The position numbers and the translations under genes were made by a program. Below are positions 17,404-27,711 of a stretch of 64,000 nt of DNA, in pieces; position 1 is the stretch's first letter; every line of letters begins with the position of its first letter. The DNA is from Gammaproteobacteria bacterium (GTDB lineage Bacteria; Pseudomonadota; Gammaproteobacteria; Nevskiales; Nevskiaceae): assembly GCA_026398875.1 (NCBI GenBank), contig JAPLSB010000021.1, positions 1 to 64,000 of the forward strand. Reading direction: 5' to 3'. A model generated the notes under the pieces. It ran no database searches. It was not told the origin of the DNA and saw only the letters and a program-made list of their open reading frames with translations.

Positions 17404-17456
17404 GAGCATCGCTCCAGTGATTGATTCGAGTGAATTCGCTTGGAAGTTCGTTCGCA

Positions 17457-17530
17457 CTGGGCGCCGTTACGTACAGCCTGCCTCGAGCCTGGCCGTCATC
17501 GCATGGCGACGGTCGCAGCGCCCCTCGGGG
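17457..17530 (-). ncRNA. S-adenosylhomocysteine (SAH) riboswitch
   Basis: The minus-strand leader of ahcY contains, in order, CCGAGGGGCGCTGCGAC, then GGCCAGGCTCGAGGCAGG, then AACGGCGCCC, which are the conserved blocks of the SAH riboswitch. GGGCGC and GCGCCC close the P1 stem and GACCGTC pairs with GACGG to form an inner helix. SAH riboswitches turn expression on when SAH accumulates, which fits control of SAH hydrolase. It starts about a dozen bases after the -10 element and ends 53 nt before the ahcY ATG, leaving room for an expression platform over the ribosome-binding site. Confidence 0.93.
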
Positions 17531-17542
17531 ATCGTGACGGCG

Positions 17543-17564
17543 AGTATATCCGCCTATGCGGATA
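17543..17564 (-). promoter_or_regulatory. ahcY -10 element with overlapping inverted-repeat operator candidate
   Basis: TATACT (minus strand, 17543-17548) is a good -10 hexamer at the correct distance for a transcript that begins just before the riboswitch; no clear -35 is visible. A perfect inverted repeat TATCCGC-N4-GCGGATA (17547-17564) overlaps its upstream edge, the place for a repressor. ArsR-type SahR repressors are known to control ahcY in some proteobacteria; whether this is such a site is inference. Confidence 0.5.
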
Positions 17565-17623
17565 AAGGGATAGATCGCCAATCCGTCCACACCAGCCATT
17601 GGCCTTGTCCGTCAAAAAGCTTT

Positions 17624-17733
17624 CCGGAACACAAAGGCACGGAGAACAGCAACAACAAGGGCACAAAGAAAGACTGGGTGGACATCTGGCCTCCGTGCCC
17701 TTGGCTTTTCTCCTCCGTGCCTTTGTGCTCCGG
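17624..17733. repeat. Long inverted repeat upstream of ppc
   Basis: A 21-bp arm at 17624-17644 (CCGGAACACAAAGGCACGGAG) is matched in reverse complement at 17713-17733 with one mismatch. The roughly 68-nt interior contains a further pair, AGGGCAC and GTGCCCT, so the RNA could fold into a long branched hairpin. It lies in the 421-bp gap between ahcY and ppc, which has no gene. Function is unknown; it resembles small dispersed non-autonomous repeats. Confidence 0.6.
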
Positions 17734-17825
17734 GGTCTCTGGTATTGGATGCAGCGCTTTCATGAATGCCGGTTTCACGAGCTGCATTGCGGTGATTCCG
17801 GCACTGCTCTTGCTCAGGGAAAGGC

Positions 17826-20555
17826 ATGGACGATACGACCCCCGGCACCAGCACCGATTCCCGCGCCACTTCCCGCAATGCCGCCGATGCCCCGCTGCGC
17901 GAGAACGTGCGCCGCATCGGCGCCACGGTCGGCGAAATGCTCGCCGAGCAGCAGGGGCCGGCCTTTCTCGACGGCGTCGAAACCGTGCGCACCACAGCGA
18001 TCCGCCGCCGCGAAGGCAGCGCCACCGCCGAGGAACTGTCGCGGCTGCTGTCCGGCCTGCCGGTGGTGCAGGCCGAATGGCTGACCCGCGCGTTCTCCAC
18101 CTACTTCCAGGGCGTCAACATCGCCGAGCGCGTGCACCGCATCCGCCGCCGTCGCGACTACGAACGCGCCGGGGCCGGCGCGCAGCCGGATTCGCTGCTC
18201 GATGCGCTGGGCCAGCTGAAGGCGGCCGGCGTCAGCGCCCGCGAACTGCTGCTGTGGCTGAACCGGCTCGATGTCGAGCCGGTATTCACCGCCCATCCGA
18301 CCGAAGCGGTGCGCGGCTCGATTCTGGAAAAGGAGCAGCAGATCGTCCGCTGCCTGATCAACGAGTTCGACCCCAGCCTGACGCCGCCCGAACGCGCGGC
18401 CGACTGGGGCCGGCTGCGGATGTCGCTGACCGCCAGTTGGCAGACCCGCGAAACCGCCGCCGCGCGGCCAACCGTGCAGGACGAATGCGACCACGTCGGC
18501 TTCTATCTGGGTGGCGCGATCTACAACATCGTGCCGGCCTTCTTCGAAGCCTTCGAGGACGCGATCCGCGCCGTCTACGGCACCGAAGTGGAGATGCCGC
18601 GCATCCTGCGCTTCGGCTCCTGGGTCGGCGGCGACATGGACGGCAATCCGAACGTCGGTGCCGACACCATCGCCGACACCTTGAAGAGCCAGCGCGCCCG
18701 CATCCTCGAACGCTACGCGGCGGAAGTCGGCGAGCTGTCCGACACCTTGAGCCAGACCCTGGATCGGGTCGAAGTGGCCGGCGAGCTGCTGCGCCGCACG
18801 GCGGCCTATCGCGAGCTGCTGCCGGACGCCGCTGCGGCGCTGAAGCCGCGCCACGCCGACATGCCGTATCGGCTGTTTCTGAGCCAGGTCCGCGCCCGGC
18901 TGCGGGCGACCAGCCGCGACGAGCCCGGCGGTTACGAAAACGCCGAGGCGTTCCGCGCCGACATCGAAGTGGTTGCCGAAAGCCTGCTGGCCGGCAAGGG
19001 CCTGAACGCCGGCTGGTACGCGGTGCGCCGGCTGCTGTGGCGGGTGCGCACCTTCGGCTTTCATCTGGCCCGGCTCGACTGCCGGCAGGATTCGCGCGTC
19101 CACGCAAAAGCCGTCGCCGCGCTGATCGGCGACGCCGACTGGGCCGAGCGGGACGGCGCCACCCAGGCCGATCGCCTGCGCGCCTACGCCGGCGGCAGCA
19201 CGGCATTCGCCGCCTCCGACGACGCCGTCGCCGTCCGCTGCGCAGCCGTGTTCACCACTTTGGCCGCGTCGATCGCCCGCTACGGCGTCGACGCCATCGG
19301 GCTTTACATCATCTCGATGGCGCAGCGCGCCGCCGACGTGCTGGCGGTGCTGGCGCTGGCCCGCCACGGCGGCATGGTCGATGTGGCCGGACAGGTGCCG
19401 CTCGACATCGCGCCGCTGTTCGAGACCGTCGACGACCTGAAGGCCGGCCCGGACACCTTGCGCGCGCTGTTCAGCGATCCGCTCTACCGCGCCCACCTCG
19501 CCGCGCGCGGCGATCGACAGGCGGTGATGCTCGGCTATTCCGACAGCGGCAAGGACGGCGGCACGGTGGCTTCCCGATGGGGCCTGCAGCGCGCCCAGGT
19601 CGAACTGCTGGAAGCGGCACAGGCGTTCGGCATCAAGCTCAAGTTCTTCCACGGCCGCGGCGGCTCGGCCAGCCGAGGCGGCGGCAAGATCGTGCCGGCG
19701 CTGATGGCCAGCCCGCGCGGTTCGGTGGCCGGGTCCTTGCGCGTCACCGAGCAGGGCGAGGTCATCCACCGCAAGTACGGCATCCGCGCGCTGGCGCTGC
19801 GCAGCCTCGAACAGATGGTCGGCGCCACCCTGCGAGCGTCCCTGCGGCCACGCGTGCCGGAAGCCCGCGAAGGCGCCTGGCGCGAAGCGATGACGGCGAT
19901 CTCCGCGCACTCGCGCAGCGCCTATCGCGCCTTCGTCGATGCGCCGGAGTTCGTCGACTACTTCCGCACCGCCACGCCGATCGACGTGATCGAAAAGATG
20001 ACGCTCGGCAGCCGGCCCAGCCGGCGCGGCACGATGGTCGGCGTCGAAAGCTTGCGCGCGATTCCCTGGGTGTTCGCGTGGACCCAGTGCCGCTCCGGCA
20101 TCACCGCCTGGTACGGCCTGGGTGCCGGGCTGGAACGCGCCGCCCAGGAAATCGGCGAGGCGCGCCTGTTCGAGATGGCGCAGGACTGGGCGTTCTTCCG
20201 GGTGATGCTCGACGACACCGACATGGTGCTGGCCAAGTGCGACCTCGACATCGCCGAACGCTTCTCGCGGCTGTCCGGCGGCCTGCACGCCCGCTTCTTC
20301 CCGATGATCGCCGCTGAATTCGAACGCACCCGTCACTGGGTGCTGAAGCTCAGAGGCCAGGACGCGCTGCTGGCCAAGGACTCGCGGCTCGCCGAGTCGA
20401 TCCGCGTGCGCAACCCGTACATCGACCCGATCAGCTTCCTGCAGGTGGATCTGCTCGCCCGCTGGCGCGCCTCGGGCTCGACGGACGAGGCGCTGATGAA
20501 TGCGCTGGTGGCCACCGTCAACGGCGTCGCCCAAGGACTGCAGAACACGGGGTGA
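17826..20555 (+). CDS. ppc: Phosphoenolpyruvate carboxylase
   Basis: This enzyme carboxylates phosphoenolpyruvate to oxaloacetate, refilling the TCA cycle. The 909-residue protein carries the first active-site motif VFTAHPTEA (His157), the glycine-rich loop [25 protein letters not shown], and the invariant C-terminal QNTG. The ATG at 17826 is preceded by the purine-rich AGGGAAAGG. The N-terminus (about 22 residues, [22 protein letters not shown]) is a non-conserved leader. It is a single-gene unit. The 280-bp gap downstream holds two copies of a 63-bp repeat and a terminator shared with metK. Confidence 0.97.
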   Translation: MDDTTPGTSTDSRATSRNAADAPLRENVRRIGATVGEMLAEQQGPAFLDGVETVRTTAIRRREGSATAEELSRLLSGLPVVQAEWLTRAFSTYFQGVNIAERVHRIRRRRDYERAGAGAQPDSLLDALGQLKAAGVSARELLLWLNRLDVEPVFTAHPTEAVRGSILEKEQQIVRCLINEFDPSLTPPERAADWGRLRMSLTASWQTRETAAARPTVQDECDHVGFYLGGAIYNIVPAFFEAFEDAIRAVYGTEVEMPRILRFGSWVGGDMDGNPNVGADTIADTLKSQRARILERYAAEVGELSDTLSQTLDRVEVAGELLRRTAAYRELLPDAAAALKPRHADMPYRLFLSQVRARLRATSRDEPGGYENAEAFRADIEVVAESLLAGKGLNAGWYAVRRLLWRVRTFGFHLARLDCRQDSRVHAKAVAALIGDADWAERDGATQADRLRAYAGGSTAFAASDDAVAVRCAAVFTTLAASIARYGVDAIGLYIISMAQRAADVLAVLALARHGGMVDVAGQVPLDIAPLFETVDDLKAGPDTLRALFSDPLYRAHLAARGDRQAVMLGYSDSGKDGGTVASRWGLQRAQVELLEAAQAFGIKLKFFHGRGGSASRGGGKIVPALMASPRGSVAGSLRVTEQGEVIHRKYGIRALALRSLEQMVGATLRASLRPRVPEAREGAWREAMTAISAHSRSAYRAFVDAPEFVDYFRTATPIDVIEKMTLGSRPSRRGTMVGVESLRAIPWVFAWTQCRSGITAWYGLGAGLERAAQEIGEARLFEMAQDWAFFRVMLDDTDMVLAKCDLDIAERFSRLSGGLHARFFPMIAAEFERTRHWVLKLRGQDALLAKDSRLAESIRVRNPYIDPISFLQVDLLARWRASGSTDEALMNALVATVNGVAQGLQNTG

Positions 20556-20565
20556 AGCCCGACAA

Positions 20566-20628
20566 GCTTGCGGCGCATGCGCCGCGTCGGGCTGAACGCC
20601 ATTCCTGCCGGAGGCGGGAATGGCCGGG
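20566..20628 (+). repeat. 63-bp direct repeat, copy 1
   Basis: This copy is 62/63 identical to the one at 20658-20720. It contains a perfect 16-bp palindrome (GCGGCGCATGCGCCGC) and a second hairpin with CCATTCC and GGAATGG arms. The double-hairpin form and intergenic position after ppc fit a REP-like element. Confidence 0.8.
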
Positions 20629-20657
20629 GTCTCATCGGATTGACGACGCTGCTGTCT

Positions 20658-20720
20658 GCTTGCGGCGCATGCGCCGCGTCGGGCTGAACGCCACTCCTGC
20701 CGGAGGCGGGAATGGCCGGG
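20658..20720 (+). repeat. 63-bp direct repeat, copy 2
   Basis: Same orientation as copy 1, 29 nt downstream, differing by one base (CATTCC versus CACTCC), which breaks one base pair of the second hairpin. No other copy was noticed in the window. Confidence 0.8.
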
Positions 20721-20786
20721 CCGCACTTAACTTTGTGCCGGAACCGCAAGCCGCTGCCAACGCCTGAAACTCACGACCTGTCGCCA

Positions 20787-20820
20787 ACAAGAAAGGGACG
20801 CCGAAGCGTCCCTTTCTTGT
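20787..20820. terminator. Bidirectional terminator between ppc and metK
   Basis: A 14-bp perfect stem (20787-20800 with 20807-20820) with a 6-nt loop lies between the convergent ppc and metK. A-rich and T-rich ends of the stem suit both directions. Confidence 0.85.
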
Positions 20821-20835
20821 CGCAGGCCTTGCGGT

Positions 20836-22062
20836 TTACTTCAGCTTCTTCGCCGCATCCTTCAGCAGTTCGGCCTTGTCGGTCTTCTCCCACGAGAAGG
20901 CGGTGAAGGTTTCGCCGTTCAGCGTCACTTCGTAAGGCTTGCGGCCGAAGTGGCCGTAGCTGGCGGTGGCCTGGTACATCGGGTGGATCAGGTCGAGCAT
21001 CTTGATGATGCCGCCCGGGCGCAGGTCGAAATGCGTGCGGACCAGCTTTTCCAGCGCTTCGTCGCTGACCTTGCCGGTGCCGAAGCTGGTCACGAAGATC
21101 GACGTCGGCTCGGCCACGCCGATCGCGTACGACACCTGCACTTCGATCTTCGAGGCGAGGCCGGCGGCGACCAGGTTCTTGGCGACGTAGCGGGCGGCGT
21201 AGGCGGCCGAGCGGTCGACCTTCGACGGGTCCTTGCCGGAGAACGCGCCGCCGCCGTGACGGGCCCAGCCGCCGTAGCTGTCGACGATGATCTTGCGGCC
21301 GGTCAGGCCGCAGTCGCCCACGGGTCCGCCGATGACGAAGTTGCCGGTCGGGTTGATGTGGAACTTGGTGGCCTTCGAAATCCACTTCTCCGGGATCACC
21401 GGCTTGATGATCGACTCCATGACCGCTTCGCGCAGGTCCTTGAGCTTGATGTCCGGGCTGTGCTGGGTCGACAGCACCACGGCGTCGACGCCGACAGCGA
21501 CGCCATTCTCGTAGCGCAGCGTGACCTGCGACTTGGCGTCCGGGCGCAGCCAGGCGAGGCCGCCCTTCTTGGCCTTGCGGATCTTGGCCTGCTGCTCGAC
21601 GAGGCGATGGCTGTAGTAGATCGGCGCCGGCATCAGTTCCTTGGTTTCGTCGCAGGCGTAGCCGAACATCAGGCCCTGGTCGCCGGCGCCGATTTCCTCG
21701 GCAGCCTTCTCTTTCTTCTTGGTGCCGTCGACGCCCATCGCGATGTCGGGCGACTGCTTGCCGATGATGTTCAGGATGCCGCAGGTGGCGCCGTCGAAGC
21801 CGACGTCGGAGGAGTTGTAGCCGACATCGCTGATGACCTTGCGGACCAGCGCTTCGAGATCGACCCAGGCCGAGGTGGTGACTTCGCCGGCGACGATCGC
21901 GACACCGGTCTTGACCAGGGTTTCGCAGGCGACGCGGGCGCGCTTGTCCTGCGCGAGGATGGCGTCAAGCACGGCATCCGAGATCTGGTCGGCCAGCTTG
22001 TCCGGGTGGCCTTCGGACACCGATTCGGAAGTGAAGAGATAGCTGCTCGTGGCTTGAGTCAC
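20836..22062 (-). CDS. metK: S-adenosylmethionine synthetase
   Basis: This enzyme makes S-adenosylmethionine from methionine and ATP, completing the methyl cycle with metF and ahcY. The 408-residue protein begins [25 protein letters not shown] with the ATP-binding SEGHPDK, and shows [12 protein letters not shown] and the phosphate loop [19 protein letters not shown]. The GTG at 22062 has GAGGAA about 7 nt upstream and gives the family N-terminus; ATG codons further upstream (22089) would add an unusual extension. Upstream at 22088-22096 lies ATGCGGATA, identical to half of the inverted repeat at the ahcY promoter. Confidence 0.97.
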   Translation of the reverse strand: MTQATSSYLFTSESVSEGHPDKLADQISDAVLDAILAQDKRARVACETLVKTGVAIVAGEVTTSAWVDLEALVRKVISDVGYNSSDVGFDGATCGILNIIGKQSPDIAMGVDGTKKKEKAAEEIGAGDQGLMFGYACDETKELMPAPIYYSHRLVEQQAKIRKAKKGGLAWLRPDAKSQVTLRYENGVAVGVDAVVLSTQHSPDIKLKDLREAVMESIIKPVIPEKWISKATKFHINPTGNFVIGGPVGDCGLTGRKIIVDSYGGWARHGGGAFSGKDPSKVDRSAAYAARYVAKNLVAAGLASKIEVQVSYAIGVAEPTSIFVTSFGTGKVSDEALEKLVRTHFDLRPGGIIKMLDLIHPMYQATASYGHFGRKPYEVTLNGETFTAFSWEKTDKAELLKDAAKKLK

Positions 22063-22232
22063 TGCGGGTTCCTCGTGTGATCGGGTCATGCGGATAGGCA
22101 GATAGCGTAAAGCAAGCCCCAAGGGGCTGCACCTGACGGCCTGCCGGAGATCGCTGGCTACAATGCGGCGCGGCGGCCCGGGCCGCCCGCCGCTGGCCGG
22201 CCGGCCCGCTTGCCTGAATCCGGAGAGTTCCG

Positions 22233-22793
22233 ATGGTCCAGACCCCGTCGACGATGCTGCCGCTCGGTACCCGCGCTCCCGCGTTCGAGTTGCCGGACCC
22301 GGCCGCCGGCCTGCGGCGCTCGCTGTCGTCGCTGCGTGGCGGCAGCGGCACGGTGGTGATGTTCATCTGCAATCACTGCCCGTACGTGATCCATGTGAAG
22401 GCCGAACTGGCGCGGCTGGCGCAGGACTACCAGCCGCGGGGTCTCGGTGTCGTCGCGATCTCCAGCAACGATGTCGAGCACTACCCGCAGGATGCGCCAG
22501 CGCTGATGCGCGACTTCGCGGCCGCTGCCGGTTTCAGTTTTCCGTATCTGTATGACGAAACGCAGGACGTGGCTCGCGCCTACCAGGCTGCGTGCACGCC
22601 GGACTTCTTCGTCTTCGATGCCGATCTGCAGCTGGTCTATCGAGGCCAGCTCGACGATTCGCGGCCCGGCAACGGCAAGCCGGTGACTGGCCACGCGATA
22701 CGGGCGGCGCTCGACGCGCTGCTGGCCGGGCAGGCGATCGCCGCCGACCAGCAGCCGAGTGTCGGCTGCAACATCAAATGGAAGCGCGCCTGA
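22233..22793 (+). CDS. Thioredoxin-fold protein (AhpC/TSA-like, CNHC motif)
   Basis: The 186-residue protein begins with the peroxiredoxin/TlpA-type [11 protein letters not shown] segment and has the redox motif Cys46-Asn-His-Cys49 in [11 protein letters not shown] third conserved-looking cysteine is in [11 protein letters not shown] and a fourth is near the end in SVGCNIKWK. Proteins with this CNHCPYV...CTPDFF...GCNIKWK pattern form a widespread thioredoxin-like family of poorly defined function, probably a cytoplasmic thiol reductase or peroxidase, as no signal peptide is present. The ATG follows GGAGAG. It precedes glutathione reductase by 114 nt. TACAAT at 22159-22164 is a possible -10. 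Confidence 0.88.
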   Translation: MVQTPSTMLPLGTRAPAFELPDPAAGLRRSLSSLRGGSGTVVMFICNHCPYVIHVKAELARLAQDYQPRGLGVVAISSNDVEHYPQDAPALMRDFAAAAGFSFPYLYDETQDVARAYQAACTPDFFVFDADLQLVYRGQLDDSRPGNGKPVTGHAIRAALDALLAGQAIAADQQPSVGCNIKWKRA

Positions 22794-22907
22794 AGCACGC
22801 CACCCGACACGCCGCGATGCGCCCGGCTTCGACTGCTCGACTTACGCCTTGACGCCGGTCGACGCGGTCACCGCCAAGACTGACGCCCCAACCTGCAGGA
22901 GCTGCCG

Positions 22908-24269
22908 ATGACCGATACGACGACGACCCTGCAGTGCGACTACGCCGTGCTCGGCGGCGGCAGCGGCGGCATTGCCTCGGCACGCCGCGCCGCCCAGTAC
23001 GGCGCGAAGGTCGTGCTGATCGAGCCGGACCGCCTCGGCGGCACCTGCGTCAATGTCGGCTGCGTGCCGAAGAAGCTGATGTGGCATGCCGCGCAGATCG
23101 CCGGCGTGCTGGCCGATGCGCCGGGCTACGGTTTTTCGGTCGGGCCGCATCGCCACGACTGGGCGGCGCTGGTGGCGCGCCGCGAAGCCTATGTCCGCCG
23201 TCTCAACGGCATCTATCGCGATGGCCTGAACAAGGACGGCGTGCAGCTGCTGAACGGCTATGGCCGGCTGCTGCCGGATGGCCGCGTGGCCTGTGGCGAC
23301 GTGCGGATCGCGGCCCGCCACGTGCTGATTGCCACCGGTGGCCGGCCGCGGGTGCCGACCGTGCCCGGCGCCGAACTCGGCATCGATTCCAACGGCTTCT
23401 TCGCGCTGACCGAACGGCCGGCGTCGGTGGTGGTGGCCGGCGGCGGCTACATCGCGGTGGAGCTGGCCGGCCTGCTGCAGGCGCTGGGCGCGGAGGTGAC
23501 GCTGCTGGTGCGCGGCGAGCGCCTGCTGAATGCCTTCGACGCGCTGCTGGGCGACGAGCTGCGGGCGGCCTGCAGCCATCACGGCATCACGCTGCGCTTC
23601 GGCCGTCAGGTTGCATCGGTCACTAAGCCGGACGAGGCGCTGCGGATCACGCTCGATGACGGTCAGGTGCTGCGCAGCGAGGCCCTGATCTGGGCCACCG
23701 GCCGGCAGGCCAATACCGAGGGGCTGGGGCTGGCCGAGGCCGGAGTCGCCGTCGACGCAACGGGGCATGTGATCGTCGACGAATGGCAGGACACCGGCCG
23801 GGCCGGCGTGCACGCGGTCGGCGATGTCTGTGGCCGGGTGCCGCTGACGCCGGTGGCGATCGCCGCCGGCCGGCGGCTGTCCGATCGCCTGTTCGGCGGC
23901 CAGAGCGATCGGCGCCTCGACTACCGCAACATCCCCAGCGTCGTGTTCAGCCATCCGCCGATCGGCACCGTCGGGCTCAGCGAGGCCGAGGCGATCGACT
24001 GTCACGGAACTGCAGCAGTCAAGGTTTACCGTACGCGATTCAAGGCCTTGTATTACGGTCTGCTCGAGGTGAAGCAGGACAGCGCGATGAAGCTGGTCTG
24101 CGTCGGCCCGGAAGAGCGGGTGGTGGGCGTCCACGTCATCGGTGCCGGCGCCGACGAGATGGTGCAGGGCTTCGCCGTCGCGGTCCGGATGGGGGCCACC
24201 AAGCGTGACTTCGACGACACGGTGGCGATCCATCCGAGCAGTGCGGAGGAGCTGGTGACGATGCGCTGA
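22908..24269 (+). CDS. gorA: Glutathione-disulfide reductase
   Basis: This flavoprotein reduces glutathione disulfide with NADPH in the cytoplasm. The 453-residue protein has the FAD-binding [17 protein letters not shown], the redox pair Cys47-Val-Asn-Val-Gly-Cys52 in [16 protein letters not shown] (the CVPKK form is typical of glutathione rather than lipoamide reductases), a second dinucleotide site [14 protein letters not shown], and the C-terminal [15 protein letters not shown] with the active-site His and Glu. The ATG is preceded by AGGAG. The thioredoxin-like gene upstream suggests a small thiol-redox group. Confidence 0.95.
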   Translation: MTDTTTTLQCDYAVLGGGSGGIASARRAAQYGAKVVLIEPDRLGGTCVNVGCVPKKLMWHAAQIAGVLADAPGYGFSVGPHRHDWAALVARREAYVRRLNGIYRDGLNKDGVQLLNGYGRLLPDGRVACGDVRIAARHVLIATGGRPRVPTVPGAELGIDSNGFFALTERPASVVVAGGGYIAVELAGLLQALGAEVTLLVRGERLLNAFDALLGDELRAACSHHGITLRFGRQVASVTKPDEALRITLDDGQVLRSEALIWATGRQANTEGLGLAEAGVAVDATGHVIVDEWQDTGRAGVHAVGDVCGRVPLTPVAIAAGRRLSDRLFGGQSDRRLDYRNIPSVVFSHPPIGTVGLSEAEAIDCHGTAAVKVYRTRFKALYYGLLEVKQDSAMKLVCVGPEERVVGVHVIGAGADEMVQGFAVAVRMGATKRDFDDTVAIHPSSAEELVTMR

Positions 24270-24503
24270 AGCGGGCCCGTCACCGCTGGCGGGGCCTTCG
24301 ACGGGCCTGGTCAGAATGAAAAAAACTGACGTTAAACAAATGCTTCATGAGGGTTTGATGACCGGACGGGCTTGCTTGCTTATGGCGTCGGCACCTCAGT
24401 AGTATTCGCGCTTCCCCAGTTCGCCGCTCGCGTTGGTGCATCTTTTGCTGGCACCGCGCAGACGTTTCCGGCGTATCAGAAATCAATTTACGGAGTACCT
24501 CCC

Positions 24504-25229
24504 GTGGCAGCCAGTCTCATCAATTTTGCGGCCGAGGCCGCCGGTGCGATCAACCCGGCCGACCTGTCGATCATGACGCTCGTGACGCACGCAGACCCGG
24601 TGGTCAAGGGCGTGCTGATCATCCTGGTGTTCTTCTCGTTCTGGTGCTGGACGGTGATGTTCGACAAGTTCATCGCCATGGCCAAGGCCAACGGCGCGAT
24701 CGGCCGTCTCGAAGACAAGATCGAGACCGGCACGCTGGAAGACATCATCAATTACGAAGACGAGAAGAAGCACCCGCTGGCGCTGGTCGTCGAAGCCGGC
24801 AACAGCGAGTGGCGCGAAGGCTCGGGCGAGCACGCTCACGAAGCGCTGCACGAAGTGCGTGATCGCATCGAGCACGCGATGCGCCTGGAACTCTCCAACG
24901 AGATCCGCCGCCTGAACAAGGGCCTGCCGTTCCTGGCCACCGTGGGTTCGGCTGCGCCGTTCATCGGCCTGTTCGGCACCGTGTGGGGCATCATGAACAC
25001 CTTCACCAGCATCGGCGCCAACCGCGACACCTCGCTGGCCACCGTTGCCCCGGGTATCGCCGAAGCGCTGATCGCCACCGGTATCGGTCTGGCGGCGGCG
25101 ATTCCCGCGATCATGGCTTACAACAAGCTGTCGACCGACATGGGTCGCTACTCCGGCCGCGTCGGCACCGTCGTCGGCATCTACGCAGGCCGCCTCGCCA
25201 AGCGTTTCGCCCCGGCCGGCAAGAGCTGA
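24504..25229 (+). CDS. exbB: TonB-system proton channel subunit ExbB
   Basis: This inner-membrane protein forms the proton channel with ExbD that energises TonB. The 241-residue protein of the MotA/TolQ/ExbB family has three helices: near residues 33-50, and two in the C-terminal block LPFLATVGSAAPFIGLFGTVWGIM and AEALIATGIGLAAAIPAIMAYN, which carry the family signature. The GTG at 24504 has GGAG 8 nt upstream. Open frame upstream to 24372 shows no start signal. The 234 nt before it contain no recognisable Fur box. It is the first of three genes that all start with GTG. Confidence 0.93.
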   Translation: MAASLINFAAEAAGAINPADLSIMTLVTHADPVVKGVLIILVFFSFWCWTVMFDKFIAMAKANGAIGRLEDKIETGTLEDIINYEDEKKHPLALVVEAGNSEWREGSGEHAHEALHEVRDRIEHAMRLELSNEIRRLNKGLPFLATVGSAAPFIGLFGTVWGIMNTFTSIGANRDTSLATVAPGIAEALIATGIGLAAAIPAIMAYNKLSTDMGRYSGRVGTVVGIYAGRLAKRFAPAGKS

Positions 25230-25233
25230 TCCC

Positions 25234-25677
25234 GTGGGCCTGAACGTCAAGGTCTCATCCGGGGACGGTGACGAAGGCGAAATGCCGCCTGTCGCGGAGA
25301 TCAACATCACGCCGATGGTCGACGTGATGCTGGTGCTCCTGATCATCTTCATGGTCACCGCGCCGCTGATGCTGCCGCAATTGCCGATCACGCTACCGAA
25401 GGCCTCTCTCGACGAGATGGGCAAGCCGCGTGATCCCCTCATCATCTCGATCGATACCGCGAGCGAGTACTTCATCAACAACGGCCCGCTGACCCAGCAG
25501 GTGCCCTACGAACAGCTTGGTCAGGCCTTGCGCGCGATTTCCGTGAAGCAGGCTGACAATCTCGTCTACATCCGCTCCGACAAGGGCGTGGAATACGGCA
25601 AGGTCGTCGAACTGATCAGTCTTGTCGGGGCATCCGGGTTCTACAAGGTCTCGTTGATGGCCGAAGCCCAGCAATAG
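25234..25677 (+). CDS. exbD: TonB-system protein ExbD
   Basis: This is the partner of ExbB, anchored by one helix with its periplasmic domain regulating TonB. In 147 residues the proton-carrying aspartate is Asp30 in NITPMVDVMLVLLIIFMV, and the periplasmic domain ends with VEYGKVVELISLVGASGFYKVSLMAE. The start is GTG at 25234, only 4 nt after the exbB stop. It could serve TolR-like functions, but the adjacent tonB settles the assignment. Confidence 0.94.
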   Translation: MGLNVKVSSGDGDEGEMPPVAEINITPMVDVMLVLLIIFMVTAPLMLPQLPITLPKASLDEMGKPRDPLIISIDTASEYFINNGPLTQQVPYEQLGQALRAISVKQADNLVYIRSDKGVEYGKVVELISLVGASGFYKVSLMAEAQQ

Positions 25678-25694
25678 GGCTGGAGCTATCCCCA

Positions 25695-26378
25695 GTGAGC
25701 AATCCGTCCAAGAAGGGCAAGAAATCGCTGAGCACGGCGATGGTCTTTTCGATCATCTTCCATGCGACGCTGATCCTGTACCTGATCAACCTCGTGCGCC
25801 CGACGGTGAACGTTGCGCCGACACCGAAGAAGCAGGTGATCGTCGAACTGGCACCGCCGCCGCCCCCGCCACCCCCACCACCGCCGCCTCCGCCACCACC
25901 GGACAAGCCGCCCCCGCCGAAGCAGATCACGCCGCCGACGCCCACGCCGACGCCGCCGCCACCTGAAGTGGTGACGACGACGGCTGGCCCGGAAACGCCG
26001 ATTACCGCGCCGCCACCGGCTCCACCCGCGCCGCCGGCACCTCCGGCGCCGCCGGCGCCCAGCGGTCCGAAGGTCGGCGTGCCGACCTCGTACTACAACA
26101 CGCTGCAGGGCGTGATCCAGCAGAACGTGCAGTACCCGGCAAAGTCCCTGCGCAACGAGGAAGAAGGTGTCTGCAAGCTGCGGGTCCGGATCGACCGCGA
26201 CGGCAACATCCTCGATGTGGTGCTGATCGACAAGTCGGGTTACACCGAGCTCGACAAGGAAGCGCGGAACGTGTTTACCCGGATCGGCAAGTTCCCGCCG
26301 GTGCCGCCGTCGGTGAGCCCGGAGTACACCGAGTTCCTCGTCGAGCTGCCGATCAACTTCACGCTTTCTGGCGGTTAA
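25695..26378 (+). CDS. tonB: Energy transducer TonB
   Basis: TonB spans the periplasm and passes proton-motive energy to outer-membrane receptors for iron and other nutrients. The 227-residue protein has an N-terminal signal anchor (about 15-34), a long proline-rich spacer (about 53-127, including 16 consecutive prolines) and a C-terminal TonB domain from about 135 with YPAKSLRNEEEGVCKLRVRIDRDG. The start is GTG, 17 nt after exbD. The spacer lacks the usual Lys-Pro/Glu-Pro blocks and is mostly PP, PT and PPA repeats. Such polyproline runs normally need elongation factor P. A terminator follows at 26407. Confidence 0.94.
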   Translation: MSNPSKKGKKSLSTAMVFSIIFHATLILYLINLVRPTVNVAPTPKKQVIVELAPPPPPPPPPPPPPPPPDKPPPPKQITPPTPTPTPPPPEVVTTTAGPETPITAPPPAPPAPPAPPAPPAPSGPKVGVPTSYYNTLQGVIQQNVQYPAKSLRNEEEGVCKLRVRIDRDGNILDVVLIDKSGYTELDKEARNVFTRIGKFPPVPPSVSPEYTEFLVELPINFTLSGG

Positions 26379-26406
26379 AAGCCGGCAGCTGTCGTCATTG
26401 GGTCCT

Positions 26407-26441
26407 AAAAAGCGGGGTTGGCGTCGCCAATCCCGCTTTTT
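26407..26441 (+). terminator. Intrinsic terminator after tonB
   Basis: AAAAAGCGGGGTTGGCG pairs with CGCCAATCCCGCTTTTT (one G-T wobble) around a single-base loop centre, ending in five T. It closes the exbB-exbD-tonB unit before gap. Confidence 0.88.
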
Positions 26442-26447
26442 GCGTGA

Positions 26448-27587
<1,140 letters not shown>

Positions 27588-27620
27588 GCCAGCTCGCGCG
27601 CCCAGCACGGCAGGCCGAAC

Positions 27621-27665
27621 GGGGAACCGGGAATCGTCACGCGATTTCCGGTTCCCCTTTCTTTT
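27621..27665 (+). terminator. Intrinsic terminator between gap and pgk
   Basis: A 16-bp stem with one wobble (GGGGAACCGGGAATCG at 27621-27636 with CGATTTCCGGTTCCCC at 27641-27656) is followed by TTTCTTTT. Confidence 0.88.
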
Positions 27666-27711
27666 GCCCGACGATTCCTGCTTTTCCTCCGCTGAACCCC
27701 GGATTCCGATC

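Noticed and set aside
17814..20726. A 970-codon open frame antisense to ppc, and a 1159-codon frame overlapping ahcY and ppc on the plus strand
   Set aside because: These are shadows of GC-rich coding sequence in other frames. Their translations are Arg/Ala/His-rich with no recognisable domains, while ppc and ahcY are unmistakable.
24274..24307. Terminator after glutathione reductase
   Set aside because: GGCCCGTC and GACGGGCC can pair, but the 18-nt loop and lack of a T tract make it weak, so it was not listed.
24303..24503. A Fur box before exbB
   Set aside because: No sequence resembling the GATAATGATAATCATTATC consensus was found, although iron control of TonB systems is common.
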